Assembly (NCBI RefSeq): GCF_033807575.1
Contig: NC_084711.1
Coordinates: 14,942,001-15,006,000 of the forward strand
From: Cydia pomonella
Lineage: Eukaryota; Arthropoda; Insecta; Lepidoptera; Tortricidae
Reading direction: 5' to 3'
DNA length: 64,000 nucleotides
In this document: piece by piece, positions 12,886-23,998 of the stretch
How the letters are laid out: every line of letters starts with the position of its first letter
Numbering within the stretch: the stretch's first letter is position 1
Made by a program: the position numbers and the translations under genes
Notes under the pieces: generated by a model
The model's input: only the letters and a program-made list of their open reading frames with translations
Databases searched by the model: none
Told to the model about the DNA's origin: nothing

Positions 12886-14934
12886 GAATTTAAGGGTTCT
12901 ACTCACCTTAATACATTCCGGCTTTTTTCAAATAGCTGAATTATATTTCTCTAAAATCGCATGCGATTCGCTGTAAGGTGAGTATAAGTACCAGGGGCCC
13001 TTATAACTAATTGGGTTGAGCAATACCCACCCACAGTGAAATTAACCACCACATTACGAATATTTGTCATCAATCTTGGGCTTAATAATGCAGAAGCAAA
13101 TATTTGGAAGGGATTGACATAGCCGCAGCAAATTGATTCATTACCTAAATATTTACTTTGGGAAAAGGATTTTCCATCAAAAAGTGAAGTGAATAGAAAA
13201 TTACCACAAATAATTTTGTTGTTTAATAAGACGTTCAAGGAGATACTTAAATCTAGACCATGAGTAGAATCTTTTTGGCTTGCTTGAAAAGCCTGAGATT
13301 AAATATGGCATTGATGTAATTATGTAAGCACCTATTCAAAGAGTTATTGTACATGTTTATTACAGAACCGAACGAACATTTTTATAACAAAAAAAAAACA
13401 TAGAACAGTCATGTGATGGAATGCCAGTAGGGAAGGACAGCCATGCCATGTTTAACGCTATACTTATATGTTTTCATTGTGTTTTTATTGCCTTGGAAGA
13501 TTACATCAATGTGGGATGGACGTAAATGTCAAGGATTCCTTACCAGTTCTGAACTGAATGCTAAATCCATGGTGTGGCCATGTTAACTTATTTTAAATTA
13601 ACCTTTTATGCTGACGTGCTTTATTTAAAGTCAGTGGAATAAAGAACACGCGATATATCAATACGTTAATGATTCGATACCTTCTTATTAAGTTGTGAAA
13701 ACAACGGAAAAAAAAGGTATAATACATGCGGCGCGTAGTCGGGCATACAAATGTCCGAATAAATGTCATGTAACAAGTAACGAGCTGAAAGCATTGCGGA
13801 GTAGGTACTTTACCAGGAAAAAAGCGCTCAAACTAATAATGATGTTAAAACTCCTTCAAAGGGAGCTTTTTTTCTTATTCTTACCATTAAAAAATCTTGA
13901 TCATGATCACACATTCCTACCGGCATATGTATCGATTGTAAACTAAATTGGGAAACGTATTTAGTTGAAATTGAGAAAGAAACAGTGATATGCTTCTCCA
14001 TAGTTGCGTGGTAAACAAATCTCAAATAACACATTTCAATTCAAGCGGACCTTCAAGAAACACAAAAGAAACGATATAAGTTAGGTATGTTACCACCTTA
14101 CCCAAAGCCCTATAAAGTTTATCATGTCTTGATGTGAGTCTTGCGATTGAACCTTTGATATTCATAATAAAGTTGATAAATAATTGAGTCGATTTCCTCG
14201 AGGTTATGGTTATGATTATGGCATGCTCGCTTTTAAAGTTTTCCTGTTTTTGATACGTGAGAAAACTGTGACCTATATCGGGTATTCTGTAGTCTCATGA
14301 ACATAAGACCTTCAAAGGATAAAGGTACTTTTATAAGCTAAGTCTCCGACATCTTGATTTGACTGATGTTTAAAGTAATGTCCGTGTTTTTTCTTTGGTA
14401 TGCTCATCTACAGATATTGAGTTTCGTTACGTGCATCGAAAATCTGTTTGGCTGTAACAATAACCCCTTATAAATGTAACTCTAACTATTAATCGTCATA
14501 GATGTTTCTTACGTTGAATAACAAAAACAGACATTATCAAGCTCTTAAAACAGGTTGGACGTAGTAATTTACATAATCTTCCCACATAAAATATATTATA
14601 CATACCTAGTATTTTTATTTCTAACAACACACTTTTTAGGATTCCATATTTCAATTACTTATTCCTTTTTTTCTCTACACGTTTTTAAAATCGATTTTTA
14701 TTCTTTGGATTAAGATAAAATAAATACATTCAGAAAAGAGAATCGTACACAAGTAATGAGTATGTAAAGTTGGGCAAATGAATACTTAAATACAAAGACG
14801 TTTATATAAGTTTCAAAATAAAAAAAACTAAATATGAGTCTGCAAATTTTTAGGCATTATTTGGGATGAAACGTTGCTCCGCAAAATAAACACATTGACA
14901 TTAAGTGAATGGCGTAACCTCTAGTATAAGACTA
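12886..14934. other. unassigned AT-rich sequence
   Basis: No gene or repeat is recognised. Open frames reach 95 codons without motifs. Confidence 0.4.
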
Positions 14935-15091
14935 TATAGTTAGACCAAGATAAGTCCGCAACGATTCTGATAGCACACGCAGTGCAAGTGTTATTTATAC
15001 GTCATAATTTTATAGAAGTTTGACTTTTAAAATAACACTTGCATTACTTGTGCTATCAAAATCATTGCAGACTTGTCTTTGTTTGACTATA
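14935..15091. mobile_element. MITE family A, copy 1
   Basis: The element is an inverted repeat. Near the left end it has TAGTTAGACCAAG and GATAGCACACGCAGTGCAAG; near the right end it has inverse forms, CTTGCATTACTTGTGCTATC and TTTGACTATA. TA lies at both edges, consistent with a Tc1/mariner-type TA target. The centre has CGTCATAATTTTATAGAAG, shared with the copies at 20743 and 26372. It encodes nothing and would have depended on a transposase elsewhere. Confidence 0.75.
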
Positions 15092-15112
15092 AATTATTTT
15101 CTAATAACCTAT

Positions 15113-15277
15113 CGGCCTGATTCGAACGATGCTTATAAGAAGTCACAGCGACACGACACCAATCCGGCAGCGTCAAGTGACATTGCTTCAACCAAAAAAC
15201 GTCACTTTTGATACAGAACACAGACAGATCGTTATCATATCGCTGTGACTTCTTAGAAGCAGTTTTCGAATCGGCCC
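15113..15277. mobile_element. MITE-like element with GGCCGATTCGAA-type arms
   Basis: The left arm reads GGCCTGATTCGAA and then AAGAAGTCACAGCGA. The right arm carries TCGCTGTGACTTCTTAGAAG followed by TTCGAATCGGCCC, so about 35 bases pair with few mismatches. It starts 21 bases after the previous MITE. It is a different family, since terminal and inner sequences do not match. No coding capacity is present. Confidence 0.7.
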
Positions 15278-15282
15278 GTGTG

Positions 15283-15948
15283 TCATACTGCTGTATCTAA
15301 ATCACTGACAAGTTTTTAAAAATGTACCTCCGTAAAGATAGACTTTTATTGTGGACTTACGTGGTAGACGCGTTAACTATCACATGTAATATTATCGCAC
15401 TGCTACGGAACCTTCCGCCCTAACGAGTTTCACTCACTTAACATTTTTCTAATACCTCGAGCCTACGTGTTCGAGACGCAACGCAGTTCCCCGTAGTTTC
15501 TGTAGTTAGAGCGACATTAAATTTAATGTTTCATTTTATGGAGGTTTTATTTTGGTTCTACGTGACTTTATGGTGCCCATGTAAGGCAGATCAAAGCGGA
15601 CTACACCGGAAGCTTTGGAGGTCTAATGATTGAGCTTTTGTTTACTTCCTGTTTCGTGTAAACAATCATTAGTTTTAATTTAAAAAGAAACGTCATTTTA
15701 AATTCGCTCGAATAATAAGATTTTAGTGTGTCAGTTGCCAAAACTGTAGATTTCCACTTGCATATTTTGGTACCTGAAATTTTTATTGATAAATATGTAC
15801 CTACAATGACGCATATTTTGCCGTTCATCCATTTTTATCATGATAGATCGATTACCTAAAGAAAAGTGTCCCAATACTTCTAAGCATGTATCATTTTGCT
15901 CTTACGCAATCAATATTTATTAAGTACGGTTGGATTGGGTTGCATTGA
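15283..15948. other. unassigned AT-rich sequence
   Basis: Nothing recognised. Confidence 0.4.
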
Positions 15949-16150
15949 GGTAACTTCGGTAGCAGGACAAATTTGAAAATGGCAAATATTTATAAAGCCA
16001 AAGCTACTTAACTTTAGCAACACTACTGCTTGCTTACCAAGGCATCCAAGGCATATTGCTTACTTATTTCTTTTGCTACAGTAAAAAGTGATTGTACTTT
16101 AGTATATATGTAATTGCCATTTTCAAAATTACCCCGCTTTCGAAGTTACC
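15949..16150. mobile_element. MITE-like element with GGTAACTTCG arms
   Basis: The left end reads GGTAACTTCGGTAGC and continues to TTTGAAAATGGCAA. The right end is the inverse, TTGCCATTTTCAAAATTACC and then CGAAGTTACC. About 35 bases pair with several mismatches. The middle is AT-rich with GCTAC/GTAGC pairs. No open frame is present. The superfamily cannot be assigned without a clear target duplication. Confidence 0.6.
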
Positions 16151-16841
16151 AAAATGGCTTACCTATATAAGATCAACCGTGGTATGTAAAATAATCTAAC
16201 TAAAACAACAACAAAGCCATTGCCTAATAAACACCACAGAACATATATAATAAACGTATAAGTACTTCCATTTCCTAGAACAAAATGCACTTGTGTGTCG
16301 GCGAATTGAAAGCAGAAAGGAAAACAGATTTTGCATAACCTAGGGCATAAAAATATAAGCTGTCCGAAGCATGCGCCATTCCATTATTCTCTAAGTCGTA
16401 ATGCCAACGTAACAAAAGGCCATTGTTACTTTCATTTCGTTTTAATTGATTTTCAGTTTCAGTTTTACACTTATGTTGGTCAGTACATAAAGTTAAATGG
16501 TTCGGGTATGAAGAAACATTTGTAATATTTTGTTTTACGTTTTTTTTTGTTCATTTATACACATCATCAACAGTGTCACGAATTGTACATTTCTTGTTTT
16601 TTTAATAGAATTTCAATTGACGTTGTTTGTTTATAAAGTGTCAAATTTTAGATAATTTCAATTTGTAGTTAGTCATTTAATAAAACAATTTATTGATAGC
16701 AATTAAAATTCATTTCAATGCAATGTCCTTCGTCTGTCATCTTTAACTTTTGCCACCGATCAATATTCATCAGTGCATTTAAATACAAATGAAAACAAAT
16801 GTGGTTCTATTTTCAAACTTAAGACTTAATCAATTACTAAG
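16151..16841. other. unassigned AT-rich sequence
   Basis: Nothing recognised beyond poly-A/T runs. Confidence 0.4.
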
Positions 16842-16977
16842 TACAGTCAAGTGTAAAAATATGGGTCCACGCGACTTACTAAAAATATGTCCTATAGCTC
16901 TTAATTCGCCGACATAAGAGCTATAGGACATATTTTTGAGCAACTTGTGTGCACCCATATGTTTACACTTGACTGTA
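16842..16977. mobile_element. palindromic MITE, TACAGTCAAGTG arms
   Basis: The whole element is close to a hairpin. The outer arms are TACAGTCAAGTGTAAA and its inverse TTTACACTTGACTGTA. The inner arms are AAAATATGTCCTATAGCTCT and its inverse at 16915-16938. Arm identity is high, suggesting a fairly recent insertion. TA at each edge fits a Tc1/mariner-like target site. It has no coding capacity. Confidence 0.75.
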
Positions 16978-17300
16978 CCTATCTATTTTTAAGACGGAGA
17001 AGGGGAATTTCTACTAGTTAGAAAGGTGTACTTATTAACAGTCATATTTTCTTATATAAATAGTAATTTCATACACTATTCACACTTCATAATTCTGAAA
17101 ACAATTTTACATAATACTGCTTGTTTCTATATCTTATTTTCTAAATCAAATTCGTCTACAAGTGTGTTACGTTCTTCACATGACTAGCCTAGGATGGCAG
17201 CTGCCATTTTAGTGTCTAAATGTTTCACGTTTCTAAATTAAACATTGTACCCTGTCATTCTATTTATTAATTGGTTTTCTATTTGTGGTTTTATAATGTA
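16978..17300. other. unassigned AT-rich sequence
   Basis: Nothing recognised. Confidence 0.4.
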
Positions 17301-17337
17301 TACCGGGTGTGGCCTGTAACTGGAGCAATACCAAAAT

Positions 17338-17445
17338 TTGTTCATTGTTCAGCAATTCAAGAAAAGAGCGTATGCCCATCTTAAAGCGCATATTAGAGCG
17401 GAAGTACGTCTGCTCGTTTGCCTCCTCTATCATAAAAAAAAACTT
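17338..17445 (+). pseudogene. LINE C-terminal and 3'-tail remnant
   Basis: The + frame contains QFKKRAYAHLK, then LLVCLLYHKKK. This matches the minus-strand fragment at 59.5 kb (TFKKRAFSYLK, then the tail GTTTGCCTCCTGTATCATAA). FKKRAY near the C-terminus is usual in one lepidopteran jockey/CR1-like LINE group. Only the last few dozen codons and the 3' tail remain, with the middle deleted. Confidence 0.6.
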
Positions 17446-17504
17446 TTAGAACGCCATTTGACTTTGATCCTTTTTCTTTCACTGACATGTGTTAAATTTG
17501 TTAA

Positions 17505-17565
17505 ATATCTAAAAGTGGCGCCATCTTACCGGGCATCGGCTAAACATGGCGCCACTTTTTGATAT
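17505..17565. mobile_element. short hairpin element, GTGGCGCCAT arms
   Basis: ATATCTAAAAGTGGCGCCAT at 17505-17524 pairs with ATGGCGCCACTTTTTGATAT at 17546-17565 with one mismatch, leaving a 21-base loop. At 61 bp it could be a deleted MITE or a foldback. It lies about 60 bases after the LINE tail. Confidence 0.5.
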
Positions 17566-17747
17566 AAATAAATAAAATAAATTGTACGTGTTACCGGTAT
17601 TCTTGTTTAACAAAGTATCAAAACATTAAAAAAAACAACCGCAGCTTTTCAACTTTGATTGACAATGCTACCGTACCCCCTCGAAATTACTTTTCAAAAC
17701 AATTGGATGTCAACATGGAGACCCCCTTAGGCCCGGCTCTGTTTAAC
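17566..17747. other. unassigned sequence
   Basis: Nothing recognised. Confidence 0.35.
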
Positions 17748-17995
17748 ATAAGGTGCATCCATACCACAGTTGACTTTTGTGGAGCAACACTGTGCAGCAC
17801 AGTAAAATTAGGTAACTTTTGTGGCTACAGACAGTTACATAATGTAGCAGTAACACTTCAAACGTTGTTCCACAAAGAGTGTAGTTCGTGTCGTGCACGG
17901 TGACGCGCAGATTTGTAAAATCTAACCTTTAATAACATGACAATACGAATAAAGGCACGCGTCTTCGTGAATGATACGGTGTGGATGCACCTTTA
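17748..17995. mobile_element. non-autonomous TIR element, AAGGTGCATCCA ends
   Basis: AAGGTGCATCCATACC at 17750 and the inverse GGTGTGGATGCACCTT ending at 17994 form 16-bp terminal repeats with about one mismatch. Internally, GTGGAGCAACACTGTG- and GTGGCTACAGACAGTTAC-type blocks form several short stems. The frame that crosses it (82 codons) has no transposase signature. The target duplication is not clear, so the superfamily is open. Confidence 0.5.
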
Positions 17996-19075
17996 GATAT
18001 TCAACCCGTCATCGAATGTCTACATTCTAGCTTTAATGTTTGGACAATACTTAGATAACGATGTCCAAACTCTTACCGTTTATACAATTTCAGTTCAGTA
18101 AGAGTATTACAAATTTATACAAATACAAAATACAAATACGTATTACTTGTACGTATTTATGACACATGTAAACAGTGGAAATGTCTGGCCACTTATTTCA
18201 TGCAGGGCGGTAGTGGCGCACCTTGTTATCGATTTGGGCGAACCTCACCCCTAGCTAGTTAATTTGATTTAGAGTTATTCCTACATGACAGTATCCATAT
18301 GTGAAAATGTACGTAAAAACAAGTGCCTGCTAAATATACATCAACTGTCGTTTCTTTCCATTAATTATAGAGGTAGATAAATGGCTTCTAAATTAGTTCA
18401 ATTGATCCCTTTCCAACCCCAGTGTGTCATTCTCTATAAAATTACGTCCCCAGGTATGCCGGCTAGACCAGAGCAGGCATGTTCCTGGCTGGGTGAGGCG
18501 TCTCTTGTCTGGTCTTGTGTGTGTCAAGAGCCTTATAGCGCCCGCTAGCTGGCGCGAGTGCACGGTGTGGGCAGGCGCACGCGGGTGCCAAATATATGTA
18601 AAATCCGTCACACGATTCCGCGCCAATTAGCGTTGCTCATACTATTTTTCGTTGACCCGCTCACCCGTTTCGTGCAAACGCGAACCGTGCCAGCTAGAGG
18701 ACGCCTTTTAGATAAGGTTGAGCCTGTAAGGGCTAAAATTATAACTTATAATTATGACATTGACTATACCCTAGAGGGAGAGCGAAGGAAATAAAGTTGA
18801 GTCAATGAAATTAAATATGGTACCGGTATCATCAAAGGGCGTGCCTATTATGAAATGGTTTCCCAAAGGAATAAAATTAGTCATAGCCGCAAAAGCACAA
18901 TAATCAAGTAATTACGCAAGTTATACTTGAAGGAGTTTTAATAACACGGTTGTCATGGCATCGGTCATTAGTCGCATCGACAGCTTAATTATGCCCAGCC
19001 CAGTCTCGCGGGATGAGATCATTCGCGCGCATCGACCAACATTCTAGAAGTGCCGAGAATATTCCTACACGAAAC
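17996..19075. other. unassigned sequence with a GC-raised block at 18400-18730
   Basis: No repeat is recognised. The 18400-18730 stretch is CpG-richer and open on both strands for 68-78 codons, without a recognisable protein. Confidence 0.3.
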
Positions 19076-19181
19076 CTGACGGTCTAACGCCAATTTCGTT
19101 ATCTGCCTCTCTATCACTCTTGCATATTCGAGCGATCGAGAGGCATATAACAAAATTTAGTTTTTCGCAGTAGTCCCTCAG
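19076..19181. mobile_element. MITE-like inverted repeat, CTGACGGTCTA ends
   Basis: The ends CTGACGGTCTAACGC and (inverse) GCAGTAGTCCCTCAG pair imperfectly. Inside, TTATCTGCCTCTCTATC pairs with GATCGAGAGGCATATAA around the loop ACTCTTGCATATTCGAGC. The loop recurs at about 45247 (ATCTTGCATATTCAAGCGAT), which shows a dispersed family. Confidence 0.6.
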
Positions 19182-20742
19182 ATATTAAGATTTAGGTAGT
19201 TTCAAAAAAGTAGCGATGTCCAATTTGATCAGTATGTGAGACAAACACATACTATGCTTCACACGTAGTATGTGTATTGTTAGCGATATATTAACCTATA
19301 TACGCTCAGAAATTGTTTTTAGTCAGAACTCTTTGAGGTTATAAAGCTCTCGCTTCTACGATTAATGAGTAGGTATATACATGGGGCCGTTTTTCAAAAT
19401 AATTTTGTATTAATTCACAGACAAATACACAGAGACCGATAGTCGCCATGCGGCTAATCAGCCAAAAGTGAAGCCGAAACACGATCGACGTGTGCGTGCG
19501 ACGCTCGTATCTTACGCTCAGGAACGCACACAAGTATACAAAAATGTGTTGCCAGTATTTATTTATTCCCGTCAGAGTACGGGTATTTTAACAACATTCT
19601 TATACTTGGTTATTAATAATTTGGAAGTGTGTAGATTTTTAATTTTGTAACAAAAATCTTTTTAGGGTTCCATTATTACATTGAACCCTCAAAATTTGAG
19701 TGTGATTGCAATTCTGGTGCGGTCGACTGCATTACTGCGCTGAAGGAAATGTCAAATACATAGGTAATTTACCTAATACAAAATCTATCAAATTTGTTTA
19801 TATAAAATTGTATCAATAATTATCCGTTCCGTAGCGGTGCGCGGCAACCACTGCTAGACACCAAAATTGGTCCGGACGCGGACCGCATGTACTTATACAT
19901 TCAAACATTTTATTTGTACATCATGGGTAGATTACAAGATTTAACATAAATATTTTGGTATCACTATGTCGTGCCTATTGGCATACAAATTCAATAAAAA
20001 TAGCGACGCGACGAAATCGCGGGGAGAGCCACGCTTGTTTTTTTGGCAACGAGGTTTAATTAAATCTAATGATATAACCTCATAAGACCCTGAGTACAAA
20101 TTTTTGTACATATTCCAAAATCTATTTTGAACTTTTATTATGTAACTAAGGGTTCCAAATTCAAAAAACAAATTATTGGTTCTGGGTCTCAGGAGGCTAC
20201 GTAAGTTTTTGCCTTTTTGTGTCTGTACGAGTATGTCCGAGTGATCTCACCCGGGACATAGTGATTAACTTCGCTTACAAATTACGCGACGCTATCCGTC
20301 GATCTCTAATTGAAGGAATTGCTTCAATAAACAACGTTGTGCTACTAAGAAGAACCAAGTAGAGGACATTTAATGTTGATAGCAGATGCTACATAAATGA
20401 AGTGCTCAAAAAGATTTGTACTTTAATACAAAACTTACGGTAAAAACCGCTTTGATTAATAAAATATTAATGGAAGAACAATTATTAAATGGCCACATTC
20501 GTCTACGGGATAATTCCGTACACGAGCGTCCAACGGTAGATGTACAGTACAAGGCAGCGATTTAGTGCCAACATTTAAAAGCAGATGGCACTGTTCAATA
20601 TCGACAGATAAAAATAAAGGTATGCAATATACTTCCCATGCGTTTCACAAAAAATACTTGAACAAGGTATTTACACTATTTACATATATTTTTTTATTAA
20701 TATTTCATTTTCCTATTTATATTTGGATACGTAAAAAGGTAA
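19182..20742. other. unassigned AT-rich sequence
   Basis: Only a short foldback, AGGGTTCC/GGAACCCT-like, is seen at about 19664-19688. Confidence 0.4.
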
Positions 20743-20876
20743 TAGTCAGGCCAAGCTAACAGCAATTTTGATAGTACAGACTGTGCAAGTGTTATATGAA
20801 ACGTCATAATTTCATAGAAGTTTCATGTTTGTTTGTGCTATCAAAATTGCTGTCGAGTTAGCTTGGTCTAACTCTG
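20743..20876. mobile_element. MITE family A, copy 2
   Basis: Ends AGTCAGGCCAAGCTAAC and inverse GTTAGCTTGGTCTAACTCT pair. The inner TTTTGATAGTACAGACTGTG, CGTCATAATTTCATAGAAG and TGTGCTATCAAAATTGC blocks match copies 1 and 3. The right inner arm is shorter than in copy 1. Confidence 0.75.
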
Positions 20877-21834
20877 GTTAATAATTCAACAGTGCAGCAG
20901 CATTTACTAGGTTTTGGTCGCGCACAAGTCTTTCGAGCCAATGAATTGAGTAATTAGTGGCATGGCAATTTTCCTCTCAAATAACAGGGTGCAATGTTGA
21001 GCCATCCGTTATTTTGATTGCTTTCTTGAACTTGGCTGTAGTTGATAAAGTGAAATGAATGACTCCCGGATTGGATAATAAGCGTCTGAAAGAGGCATTA
21101 GTAACGACATATTACTCGTAATGTTGACATGAATGACATTTTAGTATACGCAAGCATAATACATAATATTAATAATATTTTTTTGTTTTTACTTTTCCCA
21201 TCTTTGAAAGACCTTTACAGTTTATAATAGTGTCCTTTACGATTTAACCTAGACCTAGATCGCTAAAGTATATTACGCTGTAAGAACAAGGAAAATCTTT
21301 GTGAAACTCAACGGGGCGCATATCCATTTAGTATCGCGAACATTAATCAATCTGCATATAGCTTTGTTTGTAAAATAATAAGCTTATAAGGCTCATAAAT
21401 AACACATGTAGAATCACAACACCTTCAGCATCATGATTATGGGTTCCTTCTTTTGTCTATTATGGAATAAAACCGGAGAGGCACCGTTTTGGTGCTGAAA
21501 AGACCAATGCGAGGCCGACAATTATACTTATTCTGAATGTAGTGACAGGTTAGGAATTTGATTCGGATTTGTTATAGATATGATCTATCGATTGTTCTCA
21601 GTGACATTTCATCAACCTGGAATGTCATTTTCGATAGCTGACAGATCATGACCTGTTATTACTATCAAAATAATCCTCGCGGTTTGACTAGAAAGGTTTT
21701 CGATAAATGCTAGGTATGTACTGTAATATCTAGTGTGAAAAGAAACAAAGCCAGTCGGAAATTGTTCTATAAAGTAGTTAGATACAATTTCTAAATAAGT
21801 AGACATTGATTACTGTATCTATCGTGCAATATTT
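20877..21834. other. unassigned sequence
   Basis: Nothing recognised. Confidence 0.4.
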
Positions 21835-21847
21835 TACTTATTTAAAT

Positions 21848-22074
21848 CTTCTTCTTCGTCGTGTTGTCCCGGCATTTCGCCATGGCTGATGGGAGCATGG
21901 GGTCCGCTTGACAACTAATCCCTAGATTTGGCGTAGGCACTAGTTTTTACGAAAGCGACTGCCATCTGCCCTTCCAACCCAGAAGGTAAACTAGGGCTTG
22001 TTGGGATTAGTCCGGTTTTCTCACGATGTTTTCCTTCACCGAAAAGCGACTGGTAAATATCAAATGATATTTCG
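21848..22074 (-). mobile_element. SINE copy, 5'-truncated
   Basis: Read on the minus strand it matches the 3' two thirds of the SINE at 35397-35719, including TCGGTGAAGGAAAACATCG, TACGCCAAATC and the CCGGGACAACAC end. The tRNA-like head is missing. Both sides carry TACTTATTTAAAT (21835-21847 and 22075-22087), a 13-bp target-site duplication, so the truncation happened during insertion, as in LINE-driven retrotransposition. Confidence 0.85.
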
Positions 22075-22087
22075 TACTTATTTAAAT

Positions 22088-22390
22088 ATTAAAAAATAAA
22101 AAGCTATAAGATTTAATTACTTTAATAGGAACGGCGGCGAGTCTGGCAGCTGTATATTCTTCCACGTCGTATAGGTCGGAAACCGACTATTATTCCAAAG
22201 AAAAACAAAGCAGACTTAATTCAATAGACAGGTGCAAGATTTTCTTGCACCTTGATAATTTAGCAATAAAAATGCAAGCCAAATGCCGCGATCCTGCGAA
22301 ATCGTTGTAATCTCGCTAATAACGGCATTCTTATTTATAGGTATACCACATATCTCAGGCGGCAGGTAAAGTCTCGCGGTGATATTTATT
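22088..22390. other. unassigned AT-rich sequence
   Basis: Nothing recognised. Confidence 0.4.
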
Positions 22391-22463
22391 GTTTTTTTTT
22401 TACGTAATACATTATAGTACAAATGGCAAACTTAATGCCATAAGACATTCTCTACCAGTCAAC
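22391..22463 (-). mobile_element. LINE-like 3' tail with stem-loop
   Basis: On the minus strand it reads TTGACTGGTAGAGAATG, the hairpin AATGTC-TTAT-GGCATT (22449-22434), then AAGTTTGCC and an AT-rich end. It belongs to the same family as 25533, 34586, 27244 and 46440. No coding part remains. Confidence 0.6.
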
Positions 22464-22821
22464 CGATGGGCTAGTCAAAAAGATTAAGTTAGCGGTAAGA
22501 AGGATATTGTAAACACCCTCAAGGGTATTTTAGTAGAAAGTAAGTAGCTGGTTTAGGACTAAAATAGTTCAAAGTACGATATTTTTAGTTATATAGATTT
22601 TTTTTCTATTGCACTTTGTCTTAAAATGGTTCCAAGCTTTATCTTAGTACAATTTAAACTGAATATAAATATTTTATTTTAAATTCATTTTATAAACATA
22701 TTTATTTTGGATAATCAATACTATGTTTATTTTATTTTCAATGATTAACGGTTATTTTTTATCAGATTTCCGAAAAAAAAGACCTTAATATACACATAAT
22801 AAACACATCTCATAAAGTCTC

Positions 22822-22875
22822 TCAAAGTCGTGCAGTTCTGAATTAATATTTAAATTCAGAACTGCACGACTTTGA
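22822..22875. repeat. perfect 23-bp inverted repeat
   Basis: TCAAAGTCGTGCAGTTCTGA plus ATT at 22822-22844 is matched without mismatch by the inverse at 22853-22875, around an 8-base AT loop. It touches the MITE at 22878. It may be a very recent foldback insertion. No coding sequence is present. Confidence 0.85.
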
Positions 22876-22877
22876 CA

Positions 22878-23002
22878 CTACCATATTCACTAGCGTCAGC
22901 GTAAACACTTTCTATGCATCTCGCTCCTACTGACTACTTAATACTGGCATATTAGTGCGAGCGGTATGTATAGAAAGTAAGTGAATATGTCCGTTTGACA
23001 CT
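22878..23002. mobile_element. MITE family B (ATGCATCTCGCTC core), copy 1
   Basis: CATATTCACTAGCG, then CTTTCTATGCATCTCGCTC, is mirrored by GCGAGCGGTATGTATAGAAAG and GTGAATATG. The loop holds CATATTAGT. The same core recurs at 33437, 37907 and 43488. No coding capacity is present. Confidence 0.65.
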
Positions 23003-23318
23003 GATAAGACAGCCGTGGTTAGGTTACTTTAGTAACTCTCATCTACTAATACCAAAATCCAATTTTGCAACCAAGTATATAAAATATAACATCCAATTTA
23101 GGGTCAAACAAAAGAGATGGCCAAAACAATTAATTGATGTCGGTGACTTCGTGCAAATAAAAATCACGCCAATTGGGATCTTCTCTTTTTATGGCCAATT
23201 AAAAAAAATATGTGTCTTGTATTTATATGCTAATGTACAGTCGCTGCGAAAAGGTTTGAATACAAGGATTTTAAGTACCTAAAGCATAATAAAGGTACCT
23301 AGAATCTTTTTCAGGTGA
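23003..23318. other. unassigned sequence
   Basis: Only a chance 95-codon frame is present on +, and nothing is recognised. Confidence 0.35.
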
Positions 23319-23504
23319 AGCGCTGGTGGCCTAGCGGTAAGAGCGTGTGACTTGCAATCCGGAGGTCGCGGGTTCAAACTCCGGCTCGTACCAATGAGTT
23401 TTTCGGAACTTATGTACGAAATGTCATTTGATATTTACCAGTCGCTTTTCGGTGAAGGAAAACATCGTGAGGAAACCGGACTAATCCCAACCAGGCCCAG
23501 TTTG
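23319..23504 (+). mobile_element. tRNA-derived SINE, 3'-truncated copy
   Basis: The tRNA-like head has a pol III A box, TGGCCTAGCGG, at 23327-23337 and a B box, GGTTCAAACTC, at 23371-23381, 44 bases apart, followed by CTCGTACCA. The body (ATGAGTTTTTCGGAACTTATG, then TCGGTGAAGGAAAACATCG) matches the copy at 35397 closely but stops at about 23504. This is a SINE and not a tRNA gene because the homology continues past CCA into a non-tRNA body shared by other copies. Confidence 0.85.
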
Positions 23505-23555
23505 ATACAAGGTATCTTAGTAATCAAGTGAGAACGAAAATTTTACATTATAACG

Positions 23556-23668
23556 CCTCGATTCGAATTTTAAGATGCGTCAAAAATTAGCTCTAGATAC
23601 GATATATATCAGATATGATATATGTCAGTGATAAAAACGACCTTTTTGTTTGAAGAAACGTCATTTTT
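23556..23668. mobile_element. left arm of a MITE whose right arm is tandemly repeated
   Basis: GATTCGAATTTTAAGATGCG and TCAAAAATTA...ATATCAGATATGATATATG are the inverse of the repeat units at 23670-23998 (TTGACGTATCTTAAAGTTCGAAT-like). The two sides meet around GAAGAAACGTC. It is non-coding. Confidence 0.55.
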
Positions 23669-23669
23669 G

Positions 23670-23998
23670 ACACTGACATATCCGATCCATATCGTATAAT
23701 AAAGCGAATTTTTTAAGTATCTTAAAGTTTGAATTGGGCCGTAATTTATTCACATTATAGGTACGTTTTTAAACACCATGACATATCCGATCCATATCCT
23801 ATCTTGAGCTTAGTTTGGACGTATCTTATAATTCGAATTGGGCCGTAATTTATCCACATTATCGTACCGTTTTTAAACACCATGACATGTCCATAACATG
23901 TCCGATCCATATTGCATCTAGACCAAATTTTTGACGTATCTTGAAGTTCGAATTAGGCCGTAATTTATCCACATTATCGTTACGTTTTTAAATACCAT
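23670..23998. repeat. three-unit tandem array, about 104-115 bp units
   Basis: The landmark TCCGATCCAT occurs at 23681, 23786 and 23901, and GGCCGTAATTTA at 23737, 23841 and 23956, always followed by CACATTAT and GTTTTTAAACAC-like sequence. Unit 3 is about 10 bases longer because of a local ACATGTCC duplication. Single diverged pieces of the unit lie at 42325 and 46355. Confidence 0.8.

Noticed and set aside
17655..17903. 82-codon cysteine-containing frame as a small secreted peptide
   Set aside because: It lies across a TIR element with short internal stems, and no signal peptide is evident.
23319..23395. tRNA gene
   Set aside because: The tRNA-like head is followed by a body shared with other dispersed copies, so it is a SINE promoter region.
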